From positions 248,001-312,000 of the forward strand of contig NZ_JFFR01000027.1 of the NCBI RefSeq assembly GCF_000695685.1: 64,000 nt of DNA. Reading direction: 5' to 3'. This document shows, piece after piece, positions 17,508-26,904 of the stretch (the stretch's first letter is position 1; the number at the start of each line of letters is the position of its first letter). The position numbers and the translations under genes are program-made. The notes below the pieces were generated by a model. The model was not told the DNA's origin, did not search any database, and was given only the letters and a program-made list of their open reading frames with translations. This stretch comes from Vibrio fortis (lineage in GTDB: Bacteria > Pseudomonadota > Gammaproteobacteria > Enterobacterales > Vibrionaceae).

Positions 17508-17556
17508 TTTGGCGCTGAACTTAGTGTGTGGAGTGTACTAAGGTTTCAGCGCCAAA
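17508..17556. repeat. Long interrupted hairpin between convergent genes
   Basis: TTTGGCGCTGAA (17508-17519) pairs with TTCAGCGCCAAA (17545-17556), and the inner CTTAGT pairs with ACTAAG after a two-base bulge, leaving an 11-base loop. There is no clear T-run on either strand. It may be a weak terminator for the MFS gene or the folded end of its transcript. Confidence 0.6.
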
Positions 17557-17575
17557 GTGTTTGTGGAGAAACTTA

Positions 17576-18727
17576 TTACTCGCCCGCAATTTGTAGGTGA
17601 GAGCGCTTTAGGCTTGCAATCAACATGTAGATCGTTGTCGCCAATAGAGAGGCAAACAAATAGGTAAACAAACCTGCTTGAGAGTCCATAAAGCTATCTG
17701 CGACGATAGGACCGGCAACCGAGCCAATGCTGTAGCAAAGTAGCATCACTTGCGTCACGGACACTAAGTAGTTTGGGTCTAAGTTGCGGCAACCTAAATT
17801 AATTGCAATAGGGTATAGAGCGAATGTCGCCATCCCAAGTGCAAAAAGGCTCATGCCTAGCACGTAAAGGCCTGCGTTAAGTGTCAGTACCGCAATGCTA
17901 GCAACGCCCATCAAGCTAAATAGCGCCATCAACAGGACCTGACCAACATATTTAGACAACCAAGTGACAACCGGTTGTACCGCCATACCGCCAATGATCA
18001 CCAATGCCATTAGGCCACCAATGTCTTCGTGAGCAATGTTACGCTGCTCTAGCTCGACTGGCATCAGACCGTAGATAGCACCAAGTGTCAGGCCAGATAC
18101 AATGCAACCGATAAGCGCGCTGTGGCTCAGTTTGCTGATCTGCTTAAGCGACAATGTTTGTGCGTCATGCATCTGTGGTGCGGTTGTTTGACCGTAAAGC
18201 AATACAATGATCGCGCCAAACAACAGTGTGAACATTGCAATGAACGGCACGCCACCAGTAATGCCTAAGTACCCGATTCCTAACTGACCAATAGCAGAGC
18301 CACCGTAAAGTGAACACATGTAAATAGCCAAGCGTTTTGCACGTTGAGACTCTTCACCGCTCATTAGCCAAGATTCAACAATCACAAAGATACCTGCAAC
18401 AGAGATACCCGCAATGAATCGAGCTGCTAACCAGACTGCTGCATTAGGAAGTAATGGCAGTACAAGAATCGTTGCGATAAACACACTTAAGCAAAGCACG
18501 AATGCACGTTGGTGACCAACTTTTGCAATCGCACGCTCAATCAGTAACGTGCCTGCTAATAGACCTGCATAGAACGCACTTGCTAACCAACTCGATAATG
18601 AACTTTCTAGACCGTACTCAGATAACATTAATGGCAAAGAGCTCATCAAGTAACCTGATGCAATCGCGTAGAAAGACAGTGCAATCACTGGAACGGTTAT
18701 GCGAGTGTTGGTTTGGATGTTGTCCAA
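17576..18727 (-). CDS. MFS transporter
   Basis: A 12-helix major facilitator protein of about 383 residues, of the small-molecule exporter type related to YcaD/YfcJ proteins. Visible features are a loop 2-3 motif variant (LIERAIAKVGHQRAF) and paired six-helix halves separated by a cytoplasmic loop (TTAPQMHDAQTLSLKQ). The open frame starts at a TTG at 18784, but the TTG at 18727 has GAGG at an ideal distance and gives a normal short N-terminus (DNIQTNTRITVPVIAL), so I place the start there. The substrate is unknown. It stands alone between convergent and co-directional neighbours. Confidence 0.85.
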   Translation of the reverse strand: MDNIQTNTRITVPVIALSFYAIASGYLMSSLPLMLSEYGLESSLSSWLASAFYAGLLAGTLLIERAIAKVGHQRAFVLCLSVFIATILVLPLLPNAAVWLAARFIAGISVAGIFVIVESWLMSGEESQRAKRLAIYMCSLYGGSAIGQLGIGYLGITGGVPFIAMFTLLFGAIIVLLYGQTTAPQMHDAQTLSLKQISKLSHSALIGCIVSGLTLGAIYGLMPVELEQRNIAHEDIGGLMALVIIGGMAVQPVVTWLSKYVGQVLLMALFSLMGVASIAVLTLNAGLYVLGMSLFALGMATFALYPIAINLGCRNLDPNYLVSVTQVMLLCYSIGSVAGPIVADSFMDSQAGLFTYLFASLLATTIYMLIASLKRSHLQIAGE

Positions 18728-18983
18728 TGCGGTAGCCTCTATATAGTTGTGGAACAGTGAATTTTCCGCGACTATGGGGCACAAAGGGCGTTAGGTAAAA
18801 CGAATTAAAATGACCGTTAAGATAAAAGATTTTTATCGAGTAGAATCGATAAACTAACGGCATAAAACAGACTCGAAAGCGGATCGAAATGACGTTAAAA
18901 CCGGTTAATTGATTGTGCGTCCAATGAAATTTTGAAACAGATTTGAGGCGTTTTATTGGGCTGTATTTATTAACACAGTAGCT

Positions 18984-20027
18984 TTACTCTAAGGGCGCTT
19001 CCGAAAGAAGGCTTTTTCGAAAAGCTCGGGGTGCAACACCGCTCCATTTTCGAAACGCATGTCGAAAGTTGGCACTGTCGGAAAAACCGACGCGCTCAGA
19101 GATATCTTCAATGGAAAATTGAGTTGAGTGCAAATAGTGTTTAGCTAGGTGAAAGCGCACATGATCGAGAATCTGTTGGTAGCTGGTACCGCAGGTTTTC
19201 AAATGACGTCTCAGTGTACGCGATGACATGCCCAACTGTTTGGACAGTGCTTCAATAGAGGGGTAGTTGCCAGGATTCTCGAGAAAACACTGCGTGACTT
19301 GTTCTCGCAGGTTGCTTGGTGAACTGATCTTTTTAAGTAGATCATCACAAGAGTTGAGACACATTTTTAGTGTTATAGGGTTAGCGGTTGGCAACGGTGC
19401 ATAGAGGCAAGCCGAATCAAACTCCCATTCCAACTGTTGGCTATCGAATTCGACAGGGCAATGAAATACTTCTTGGTAACGGTGCCCGTATTCTGGTTCA
19501 GGGTAGGGAAAACGGATCACTTTTGAAGGAAAAGGCTGTTGCATTACTTCTTCGCATAGGCTTTGAATTGCTACAAACCAGTACTCACAGCAAAAAGGTA
19601 ACAAGCCTTCGATATCGACAAGCTGTTCAGCGCGAAAATACCCAGTCTTTTCATTGACTGACATGGTTTTCTTGAGAACGGGGCCCGCAAGTTTTAAGTA
19701 CTTAAATCCCATCAATAAAGAATCGAGTAGGGTATTACTACTAAAAACTGCATACCCCAAGACGCCAAAATCACTAAAGCGAGCCTGTAGCCCAACATTC
19801 AGCCCTAGTTCCTTTTCTTCAGTGATAGCCAACGCGTTACTGTATACCGCGAGCTTTTGTGCAAGGGAGATATGAGCATCAGGGGCTGTAAGCTGCAATG
19901 GATCAATATGGGTGCCTTCGAGTAGCTCAGGGATTGGAACTCGAGTGTCTAAATAACGTAGCAATAACTGGACGTCCAAAATCCCAAAAGCTTGTAAATC
20001 GGGCTCATAAACCGCGCATTGCTCCAT
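18984..20027 (-). CDS. AraC family regulator with Arabinose_bd-type N-terminus
   Basis: A 347-residue regulator. The N-terminal domain (about 15-210) fits the arabinose-binding-like domain of OruR/ArgR-type regulators (DFGVLGYAVFSSNTLLDSLL). The C-terminal helix-turn-helix (about 235-335) includes LSKQLGMSSRTLRRHLK and FSIEDISERVGFSDSANFRHAFRKW. AGGAGG precedes the ATG at ideal spacing. It is divergent from the acyl-CoA ligase and GMC oxidoreductase genes, which it probably controls. Confidence 0.88.
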   Translation of the reverse strand: MEQCAVYEPDLQAFGILDVQLLLRYLDTRVPIPELLEGTHIDPLQLTAPDAHISLAQKLAVYSNALAITEEKELGLNVGLQARFSDFGVLGYAVFSSNTLLDSLLMGFKYLKLAGPVLKKTMSVNEKTGYFRAEQLVDIEGLLPFCCEYWFVAIQSLCEEVMQQPFPSKVIRFPYPEPEYGHRYQEVFHCPVEFDSQQLEWEFDSACLYAPLPTANPITLKMCLNSCDDLLKKISSPSNLREQVTQCFLENPGNYPSIEALSKQLGMSSRTLRRHLKTCGTSYQQILDHVRFHLAKHYLHSTQFSIEDISERVGFSDSANFRHAFRKWSGVAPRAFRKSLLSEAPLE

Positions 20028-20280
20028 GTAGTCCTCCTAGTCTCACCCAAACAGTAACAATTCCCATTGCTTTGTCCGAATATCACCGTTTTTTGTCTTT
20101 ATGCAACCTGTGTTGGATGTTATCAAAATGTTGTAATCATGAAAGTTCGATGATTGCTAAAGGAGACATGGAGTCCTAAAAGCATTCGGTAAACTCGACG
20201 AAATTTGAAATGGATCTAGCTGGTGGCGATGTATTAACGTCTTTCTCGTTACATTGTCACTTAAAAATGAGGAGAGCATG

Positions 20281-21861
20281 ATGCACAACCTGGCAGTAAA
20301 CCTAGAACGTAGCGCGGCGATATTCCCTACGAAACCTGCATTGCGATGGCAAGACAAACAAGTAAGTTATCAAGAGCTAAACGATCTGTCTGGTAAGGTT
20401 GCCTTTCATTTGAAGCAGCTTGGTATACAACAAGGCGACAAGGTAGCTTTGTCTTGTCCTAACACCGCTGAATTCGTTATTGCTTACTATGGCATTCTTA
20501 AAGCGGGTGCTGTTGTGGTTCCTTTAAATATTCTATTCAAGGCTCGTGAAGTTGAATACCACCTCAAAGATTCAGATGCTAAGGTGTTTTTATGTCATCA
20601 AGGGGATCCAACTTTGCCTATTGCTGATTTTGGTAAGCAAGGCTTTGATCAAGTGGAAGGATGCGAGCACTTTGTATTGGTGAGTGACGTCACTTCTGAT
20701 GCCGAAAGCCAATTCAAACATTGGTTAGAAACTAGTGAACAAGGAATCAGCCAAAATCAATCAGAAGCTCAGGTAGTCGCAGGTGATGATACGGCGGTTA
20801 TCCTTTATACCTCAGGTACGACGGGGCAACCTAAAGGCGCAGAACTGTCGCATACCAACATGCACACTAATGCGATGTCATCACAATATCTGATGAGGTT
20901 AGAGTACAGTGACACCACACTCGCAACATTGCCGTTGTTCCACAGTTTTGGCCAAACAGTGATGATGAACGCCAGTATCTTAACGGGCGCGACAATTGTC
21001 ATGATTCAGCGTTTTGATCCTTCAGATGTAATTGATCAGATTATTGATCACAAGGTGAGTGTGTTTGCTGGGGTGCCTACTATGTACATGGCTATCCTTA
21101 AAGCAGGACAAGCGTGCCAAGAGCGCTCAGACAAAGTCAAACATAGCTTAAGGCTTGGTGTTTCAGGCGGTGCTTCAATGCCCGTGGAAACTATCCGTCA
21201 GTTTGAAAAACAGTTTGAATTACCCATTTTAGAGGGTTATGGACTATCAGAAACAGCGCCCGTTGCGACATTCAATCATATTGATGGTGATAGAGTCGCG
21301 GGTAGTGTTGGTCAGCCGTTATGTGGTCACTTGATTAAAGTGACAGACATTGAGGGAAATAGCGTTGTTCGGGGCGAGTTGGGGGAGATATGCATTAAAA
21401 GCCCGAGTGTAATGAAAGGCTATTACAAGAGGCCTAAAGCGACAGAAGAGAGCATTCGTGATGGATGGTTTCTAACAGGGGATATTGGAAAACTTGATGG
21501 ACACGGTAACCTGTTCATTGTTGATCGAGTGAAAGACATGATCATCCGTGGTGGCTATAACGTTTACCCGCGTGAGATTGAAGAAGTTCTGATGTGTCAT
21601 CCGGATGTAGAGATGGCAGCCGTGGTTGGTGCACCGGATGATAAGCTTGGCGAAGAGGTTCATGTTCATGTTGTTGTACGTGAACTGGCGTCGGTCAATG
21701 CCAAAGAGCTTCAGTCTTGGTGTCGTAGTCAGTTGGCCGATTACAAATATCCTCGACATGTGTATATACGTACAGTTCTACCAATGACAGCCACAGGTAA
21801 GGTTCTAAAACGAGAATTAAGTCCAACACAAGGAAAGGAGTTCATCAATGATGCAGTATGA
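20281..21861 (+). CDS. Acyl-CoA synthetase (AMP-forming ligase)
   Basis: A 526-residue ANL-superfamily enzyme that activates a carboxylic acid, probably a fatty acid, with ATP and CoA. Motifs are in order: P-loop YTSGTTGQPKGAE (about 185), EGYGLSETAPV (about 325), DGWFLTGDIGK (about 400), DRVKDMIIRGGYNVYPREIE and the C-terminal catalytic Lys in TATGKVLKREL. The frame extends to a TTG at 20254; GAGGAG six bases before ATG 20281 fixes the start. It overlaps the GMC oxidoreductase by 14 bases, so the pair forms an operon, probably for oxidising an alcohol and activating the resulting acid. Confidence 0.92.
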   Translation: MHNLAVNLERSAAIFPTKPALRWQDKQVSYQELNDLSGKVAFHLKQLGIQQGDKVALSCPNTAEFVIAYYGILKAGAVVVPLNILFKAREVEYHLKDSDAKVFLCHQGDPTLPIADFGKQGFDQVEGCEHFVLVSDVTSDAESQFKHWLETSEQGISQNQSEAQVVAGDDTAVILYTSGTTGQPKGAELSHTNMHTNAMSSQYLMRLEYSDTTLATLPLFHSFGQTVMMNASILTGATIVMIQRFDPSDVIDQIIDHKVSVFAGVPTMYMAILKAGQACQERSDKVKHSLRLGVSGGASMPVETIRQFEKQFELPILEGYGLSETAPVATFNHIDGDRVAGSVGQPLCGHLIKVTDIEGNSVVRGELGEICIKSPSVMKGYYKRPKATEESIRDGWFLTGDIGKLDGHGNLFIVDRVKDMIIRGGYNVYPREIEEVLMCHPDVEMAAVVGAPDDKLGEEVHVHVVVRELASVNAKELQSWCRSQLADYKYPRHVYIRTVLPMTATGKVLKRELSPTQGKEFINDAV

Positions 21862-23509
21862 TTTCATTATTGTCGGAGGCGGCTCTGCGGGTTGCGTGTT
21901 GGCTTCTCGGCTCTCGGAAGACCCTAATGTTGAAGTCTGTTTGTTAGAGGCTGGTGGTAAAGACAATAGTCCGTTGATTCATACACCTATCGGTGTTGCC
22001 GCCATTATGCCGACCAAGATCCACAACTGGGGTTTTGAGACCGTTCCTCAACCGGGTTTGAATGGACGTAAAGGTTATCAACCACGTGGTAAGACATTGG
22101 GTGGTTCTAGTTCTATCAATGCCATGATGTACGCCCGTGGTCACAAATATGATTACGATTTATGGCAAGAACTAGGGAACGCAGGATGGAGCTATCACGA
22201 TTGTTTGCCTTACTTTAAGAAGGCAGAGAACAACGAACAACACTGCGATGATTATCATGGACAAGGTGGTCCGTTGAACGTCGCTAACCTTCGCAGTCCG
22301 AGCCAAATGATTGAGCGTTATTTGGATGCTTGTGAATCTATTGGCGTACCGAGAAACCCAGATATCAACGGTGCAGAGCAATTTGGCGCGATGGCAACTC
22401 AAGTGACTCAGTTAAACGGAGAGCGATGCAGTGCCGCTAAAGCGTATCTAACACCAAACCTAGAACGAAAGAACCTAACCGTTGTCACCAACGCAACAGT
22501 GCATAAGGTACTCTTTGAGGAAAAAACAGCAGTCGGCATTGAATACGGCACAAAAGGGCAATCATTTCAGATCGGCGCGCGCAAAGAAGTCGTACTATCT
22601 GCAGGGGCCTTCGGTTCACCGCAAATTCTGATGTTGTCAGGTGTTGGCGCAACACATGAGCTTGAACAGCATGGATTGCCAATAGTTCACTCGTTAGAGG
22701 GTGTCGGGCAAAACCTTCAAGATCACATCGACTTGATTCACAGTTACAAGTGCAGCGACAAACATGAGACGTTTGGTATATCGCTGCAAATGAGCGCGGA
22801 CATGACCAAAGCGCTACCTTTATGGCTCAAAGAGCGAACCGGAAAAATGACCAGTAATTTCGCTGAAGGTATTGGTTTCTTTTATTCCGAGCAGGGTTTG
22901 ACGGTACCAGACTTAGAATTTGTGTTTGTCGTCGCTGTTGTCGATGACCATGCACGGAAAATTCATATGAGTCACGGGTTTAGTTCTCACGTTACTTTAT
23001 TGAGGCCAAAAAGCCGCGGAACCGTGGCACTTCAAAGCAATAACCCATACGATCCACCAAAGATCGATCCGGCATTCTTCAGTGATCCAGACGATATGAA
23101 AGTGATGATAAAAGGATGGAAGAAACAATATCAAATGATGGAAAGCGCACCGTTTGATGATGTTCGCGGAGCAAACTTTTATCCAGTCGACGCTTCAGAT
23201 GACCAAGCCATTGAGCAAGATATTCGAAATCGTGCAGATACTCAGTATCACCCGGTAGGTACTTGCAAAATGGGTACCGCATCGGACAATGCCGCAGTGG
23301 TGGATGAAAACCTTAAGGTTTATGGATTACAAGGAATCAGAGTGGTTGATGCGTCTATTATGCCAACCTTAGTTGGGGCGAATACCAATGCACCGACGAT
23401 CATGATTGCTGAGAAGATTTCTGAACAGATCAAAAAGGAGCACGGCTTGTGTGAATTCCGAAAGTCAGAAGAAGGTGAGATGACAAAAGAGCGTGAGCTA
23501 ACGATTTAA
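21848..23509 (+). CDS. GMC family FAD-dependent oxidoreductase (alcohol/choline dehydrogenase-like)
   Basis: A 553-residue flavoprotein oxidising a primary alcohol to the aldehyde. The FAD-binding GxGxxG motif is at the N-terminus (DFIIVGGGSAGCVLASRLS). GMC signature 1 follows (GKTLGGSSSINAMMYARG), then the second signature region (GAFGSPQILMLSGVG). The active-site region YHPVGTCKMG with the later NTNAPT is near 475-525. AAGGAG precedes the start, inside the end of the ligase gene. It is closer to the alkanol (AlkJ-like) and choline dehydrogenase group; the missing betaine genes favour an alkanol or similar substrate. Confidence 0.9.
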   Translation: MMQYDFIIVGGGSAGCVLASRLSEDPNVEVCLLEAGGKDNSPLIHTPIGVAAIMPTKIHNWGFETVPQPGLNGRKGYQPRGKTLGGSSSINAMMYARGHKYDYDLWQELGNAGWSYHDCLPYFKKAENNEQHCDDYHGQGGPLNVANLRSPSQMIERYLDACESIGVPRNPDINGAEQFGAMATQVTQLNGERCSAAKAYLTPNLERKNLTVVTNATVHKVLFEEKTAVGIEYGTKGQSFQIGARKEVVLSAGAFGSPQILMLSGVGATHELEQHGLPIVHSLEGVGQNLQDHIDLIHSYKCSDKHETFGISLQMSADMTKALPLWLKERTGKMTSNFAEGIGFFYSEQGLTVPDLEFVFVVAVVDDHARKIHMSHGFSSHVTLLRPKSRGTVALQSNNPYDPPKIDPAFFSDPDDMKVMIKGWKKQYQMMESAPFDDVRGANFYPVDASDDQAIEQDIRNRADTQYHPVGTCKMGTASDNAAVVDENLKVYGLQGIRVVDASIMPTLVGANTNAPTIMIAEKISEQIKKEHGLCEFRKSEEGEMTKERELTI

Positions 23510-23576
23510 ATGCGATATTAAGGCTTTTTATCGCCATATCTAACAAAGTGTTGTGGTTTAAGTAAGTACGCGAGAA

Positions 23577-23606
23577 AAGTCAGAACAGTGTAGGCTGTTC
23601 TGACTT
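23577..23606. terminator. Bidirectional terminator between GMC gene and trxC
   Basis: AAGTCAGAACAG and CTGTTCTGACTT form a 12-base-pair stem with a 6-base loop between convergent genes. T-runs are short, so strength is uncertain. Confidence 0.7.
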
Positions 23607-23612
23607 ATGTAT

Positions 23613-24047
23613 TTATTTGGTTAGAGCTTGATTAAGCCACTGATCAAATTGGCCTTTTGGTAAAGCGCCATTAATAGTGTCCACCACTTTACCTTGTTTA
23701 AACACCATAACGGTTGGAATACTACGAATAGCAAACTGAGCGGCGATCTGTTGTTGCTCTTCGGTATTGATCTTCACAAAGCGCACATTGCCGTTTCGTT
23801 CAGCGGCAACATCACTAAATACCGGTGCAAAGCCGACACATGGATTACACCATGTTGCCCAGAAATCGACCACAACAGGTTGGTCACTGTTAAGTAACGT
23901 TGAAAAGTTAACACTGGTTCCTTCCACTGGCGCACCATCTAGGAGTGGCGCTTTACACTTACCACATGTCGGGCTTTCTGAAACTCGCTCAGAGGGAACA
24001 CGGTTAACACCCTGACAAGCAGGGCAACGAGTATTGAATGTAGACAT
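23613..24047 (-). CDS. trxC: Thioredoxin 2 (TrxC) with CNPC active site
   Basis: A 144-residue TrxC: an N-terminal zinc-binding domain with two CxxC pairs (CPAC and CGKC, residues 8-35) followed by a thioredoxin fold (about 45-144). The fold has the cis-Pro motif IRSIPTVMVF and ends LPKGQFDQWL. It reduces disulfides in the cytoplasm, usually during oxidative stress. The redox site reads WCNPC, not the WCGPC of nearly all thioredoxins; the codons on the minus strand are TGT AAT CCA TGT. The changed second residue may alter redox potential or partner choice. It is divergent from the FabH-like gene, an arrangement I recall from V. cholerae chromosome II. Confidence 0.93.
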   Translation of the reverse strand: MSTFNTRCPACQGVNRVPSERVSESPTCGKCKAPLLDGAPVEGTSVNFSTLLNSDQPVVVDFWATWCNPCVGFAPVFSDVAAERNGNVRFVKINTEEQQQIAAQFAIRSIPTVMVFKQGKVVDTINGALPKGQFDQWLNQALTK

Positions 24048-24169
24048 AACTTTCTCTTTTTATTGCTCCACATTGACTAACGCGATTTACGAACTAGCCC
24101 CTGTGTGCTTATACTGTTTGAAACAACACTACGATACTCAAATAAAAACAAACAATAAATAGGTAAATG

Positions 24170-25264
24170 ATGACAAAGTTTTACGCTGAAATTACCGGGT
24201 GGGGAAAGTGTCTACCGCCAGCGACGCTCTCCAATGATGACCTCAGTACTTTTATCGATACGTCTGACGAGTGGATTCGTACAAGAACAGGGATTGAAAA
24301 CAGAAGAATTAGCCACGTTAATACATCTGATTTAGCGACAGTTGCAGCTCAGCATGCGATGGCTTGTGCTGGTTTGACTGCTGATGATATTGATATCGTC
24401 ATTGTTGCGACTTGCTCTCCTGACTCTCTTATTCCAAACACCGCTTCAAAAGTACAGCAAAACCTTGGTATTAAAGGTGCAGCAGCATTTGACTTGAATG
24501 CAGCGTGTACTGGCTTCCTTTATGGCCTTGAAACAGCGACGCGCTTAATTCAAGCAGGTAACTACCGTAACGCTATCGTAATTGGTGCCGAGAGACTGTC
24601 ATTCTTCATTGATTGGACCAAGCGTGACACCGCTGTACTATTTGGTGATGGAGCCGGTGCTGCTGTGCTGTCTCGCACTGAAAAGCCAGTTGGTCTACAA
24701 CAAGCTCAAATCGGTTGTGATGCGGAAGGTCGCGATATTCTAGCGGTGCCGAAGTTCGGTACTTCAATGGATCGATTTGCAGCAGACAATGGTTACTGGG
24801 ATTTTGACTTCGTTGGTAAAGAGATCTTCAAGCGTGCAGTGAAAGGCATGGGGGCAGCCGCTCATACAGTACTTAGTCGCACAGGTATCTCAACTGACAA
24901 CATTGATGTGGTTATCCCACACCAAGCGAACATCCGTATTATTCATACTTTGTGTGACATGGCGGGTATTGAAAAAGAGAAGGCCTTCGTTAACATTCAG
25001 AATTACGGCAATACTTCTGCCGCAACTGTGCCTATTGCTATGTGTGAAGCGCTTGAACAGGGTGCTGTTAAGCCTGGTGCGAATATTCTTGTTGCTGCGT
25101 TTGGCGCTGGTCTTACATGGGGTGCTGGCCACATTACTTGGGGTGAGCGTGTTGAACCATTAGGGACTTCGGATGCAACACTTCCAGAGAATGATAAATC
25201 GGCGCTGGAGCTTTTAGAGAAAGCAATTTTACACTGTAAAACACGCCCTAATTCAGAGATGTAA
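24170..25264 (+). CDS. Beta-ketoacyl-ACP synthase III (FabH-like)
   Basis: A thiolase-fold condensing enzyme of 364 residues. The catalytic triad is visible: Cys in LNAACTGFLYGL, His in VVIPHQANIRII and Asn in NYGNTSAATVP. Typical FabH has about 317 residues; this one carries an extra C-terminal stretch of roughly 40 residues after AGLTWGAGHITWG. That suggests a second, specialised FabH rather than the housekeeping enzyme of the fab cluster. Tandem ATGs occur at 24167 and 24170; the AGGT distance favours 24170. A GNAT gene follows five bases later, so the two are co-transcribed. Confidence 0.88.
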   Translation: MTKFYAEITGWGKCLPPATLSNDDLSTFIDTSDEWIRTRTGIENRRISHVNTSDLATVAAQHAMACAGLTADDIDIVIVATCSPDSLIPNTASKVQQNLGIKGAAAFDLNAACTGFLYGLETATRLIQAGNYRNAIVIGAERLSFFIDWTKRDTAVLFGDGAGAAVLSRTEKPVGLQQAQIGCDAEGRDILAVPKFGTSMDRFAADNGYWDFDFVGKEIFKRAVKGMGAAAHTVLSRTGISTDNIDVVIPHQANIRIIHTLCDMAGIEKEKAFVNIQNYGNTSAATVPIAMCEALEQGAVKPGANILVAAFGAGLTWGAGHITWGERVEPLGTSDATLPENDKSALELLEKAILHCKTRPNSEM

Positions 25265-25268
25265 TTTG

Positions 25269-25748
25269 ATGAACGTAAGGTTAATGCAAGCTGAAGACCT
25301 TGATGGTGCAGCAAGAGTTCACCAACAAGCGTTTGTACGCCAAACTAAGTCAAAAGAGTGGTTACAATGTAACTTAAATGCATCGCCACGCTTCATTAAC
25401 TTTGTATTAGAGCTCGATGGAGAGATTCAAGGTTACATCATCTGGGTTCAAAAAAGCGGTTTTCGTCCAGAAGCTGTTTTAGAGCTAGAGCAATTGGCTG
25501 TTTCTACTGAACAACAAGGCAAAGGCTTAGGCCGCACACTGATACTTGGTTCGTTAAAAGTAGTCAAAGAAGTACTAGCTGAACAAGGCTCAACGCTCAA
25601 ACATGTTTTGGTGACGACTCGTGCAGATAACTTTGCACAGCAATTGTACAAATCAACACTGGGTGCTGAGGTTGAAACCACGATTTCAAACTTATACTCG
25701 GCTGATGAAGTACTAATGATCGCAAGAAACGTAGGTCAACGAATTTAG
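25269..25748 (+). CDS. GNAT family N-acetyltransferase
   Basis: A 159-residue acetyltransferase with the acetyl-CoA-binding motif VSTEQQGKGLGRTLI (about residue 77) preceded by a beta strand (LELEQLA). The substrate is unknown. The frame begins with TTG at 25266 directly followed by ATG 25269, which I take as the start. It lies immediately downstream of the FabH-like gene and ends before a terminator, so it is the last gene of a two-gene unit. Confidence 0.85.
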   Translation: MNVRLMQAEDLDGAARVHQQAFVRQTKSKEWLQCNLNASPRFINFVLELDGEIQGYIIWVQKSGFRPEAVLELEQLAVSTEQQGKGLGRTLILGSLKVVKEVLAEQGSTLKHVLVTTRADNFAQQLYKSTLGAEVETTISNLYSADEVLMIARNVGQRI

Positions 25749-25763
25749 TTTGCCGTGTTTCTT

Positions 25764-25803
25764 AAAACGCCCGTAGTGATTTGTCTCTCTGCGGGCGTTT
25801 TTG
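25764..25803 (+). terminator. Rho-independent terminator after GNAT gene
   Basis: AAAACGCCCG and a later CGGGCGTTTTT form a stem across a loop of about 18 bases, followed by a T-run. A-rich sequence on the left could also serve the convergent nuclease gene. Confidence 0.85.
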
Positions 25804-25857
25804 TTTATCTCTTTAGCGGTCATTTCACTAATAATATGTCTTAATTGTAATCGTGGC

Positions 25858-26736
25858 CTAACGTTCTATCTGCGTTGATACAGGGCAGTGATCGCTAAGA
25901 AAGTAGTCAAGGACATCTTGAGAAGGGAACACGTACTGTTTTGTCGATGATGTACTCAAATCGTCACTGACTACAATGTGGTCTATCAGAGAGCGGAATT
26001 GATGAGTTCGGTTTTTGTTGCGATTGGAGCGTACTTTACAGTCCGCCGACGTCGAACGGGTAGCTAATTGCGCTCGGTTGTTTTCACTCAGTACAAACCA
26101 AAGCCAATCACCACGATAGGATAGGTTATGATTGAAATCACCCAGCACCGCATAACTCTGTTGTTTCTTTTCCCGTTCTACTATCCAATCATTTAACACC
26201 TTAGCTTGCTGCTTGAGTCGCTCACAGTTGTTATTGCGCTTGTAAGCACCGCTACAACCCGCTTTTAAGTGTACCGAGAGCAAATGTACGGGTTTATCAT
26301 GAAGCTCCGCTACAATGTAGCTTGCAAACCTAAGTTTACTGCCAGAGCGTGTTTCAAGCTTTAAGTCGGGCTTATTAACGACATTAATATTTTGCCTAAC
26401 GGCGAAGCCTGTGTATTGGTTTACATCTGAGAACTGGTTCGCTTTGTATCGGTTAGATGCTCGGTCAGACATCACGATACGAAAATCAGGACCAACAACG
26501 CGCTTTATAGCCTCAATATTATCGACCTCTTGGAATGCCATCACATCGCTATTGAGTTGCTTAAAGTGGTAAGAGAGTTGGTTGAAATCTTTCTCCTTAC
26601 GAAGCTCACTCATTTTATTCACAGCCTCATTGGTTGATAACCATTCAATATTCCAACTTGATATGCTTAGAGGTGCACTTAAAGCGGTACTACTAAATAG
26701 GCAGGTGGTGATAACCCACTTTTGAAGTATATTCAC
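25858..26736 (-). CDS. Secreted endonuclease/exonuclease/phosphatase family protein
   Basis: A 292-residue exported protein with a signal peptide (about 1-20, ending STALS). The DNase-I fold motifs are in order: ISSWNIEW, AFQEVDN, LLSVHLKAGC, VLGDFNHN, IDHIVVSD and LSDHCPVS. These contain the catalytic His/Asp/Asn/Glu set. It probably cleaves extracellular or periplasmic nucleic acid, or acts as a phosphodiesterase. Cys residues around GCSGAYKRNNNCERL could form disulfides. It is a single gene, divergent from nrdD. Confidence 0.85.
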   Translation of the reverse strand: MNILQKWVITTCLFSSTALSAPLSISSWNIEWLSTNEAVNKMSELRKEKDFNQLSYHFKQLNSDVMAFQEVDNIEAIKRVVGPDFRIVMSDRASNRYKANQFSDVNQYTGFAVRQNINVVNKPDLKLETRSGSKLRFASYIVAELHDKPVHLLSVHLKAGCSGAYKRNNNCERLKQQAKVLNDWIVEREKKQQSYAVLGDFNHNLSYRGDWLWFVLSENNRAQLATRSTSADCKVRSNRNKNRTHQFRSLIDHIVVSDDLSTSSTKQYVFPSQDVLDYFLSDHCPVSTQIER

Positions 26737-26904
26737 GGCGTTTTTCTCTGAATTTTGTGTTGATTTTCCCTGAGCCGTTATCCTACAACACTTGGCAAAA
26801 ATTCAAGGCTTTTTAGCCACTTTTTTATTGTTACATTGTTTCTTTTTCGACTTGAGAGATAACGTCATAAGATTGAATTGATCTTAGTCAGCACTCCTCT
26901 TTTA

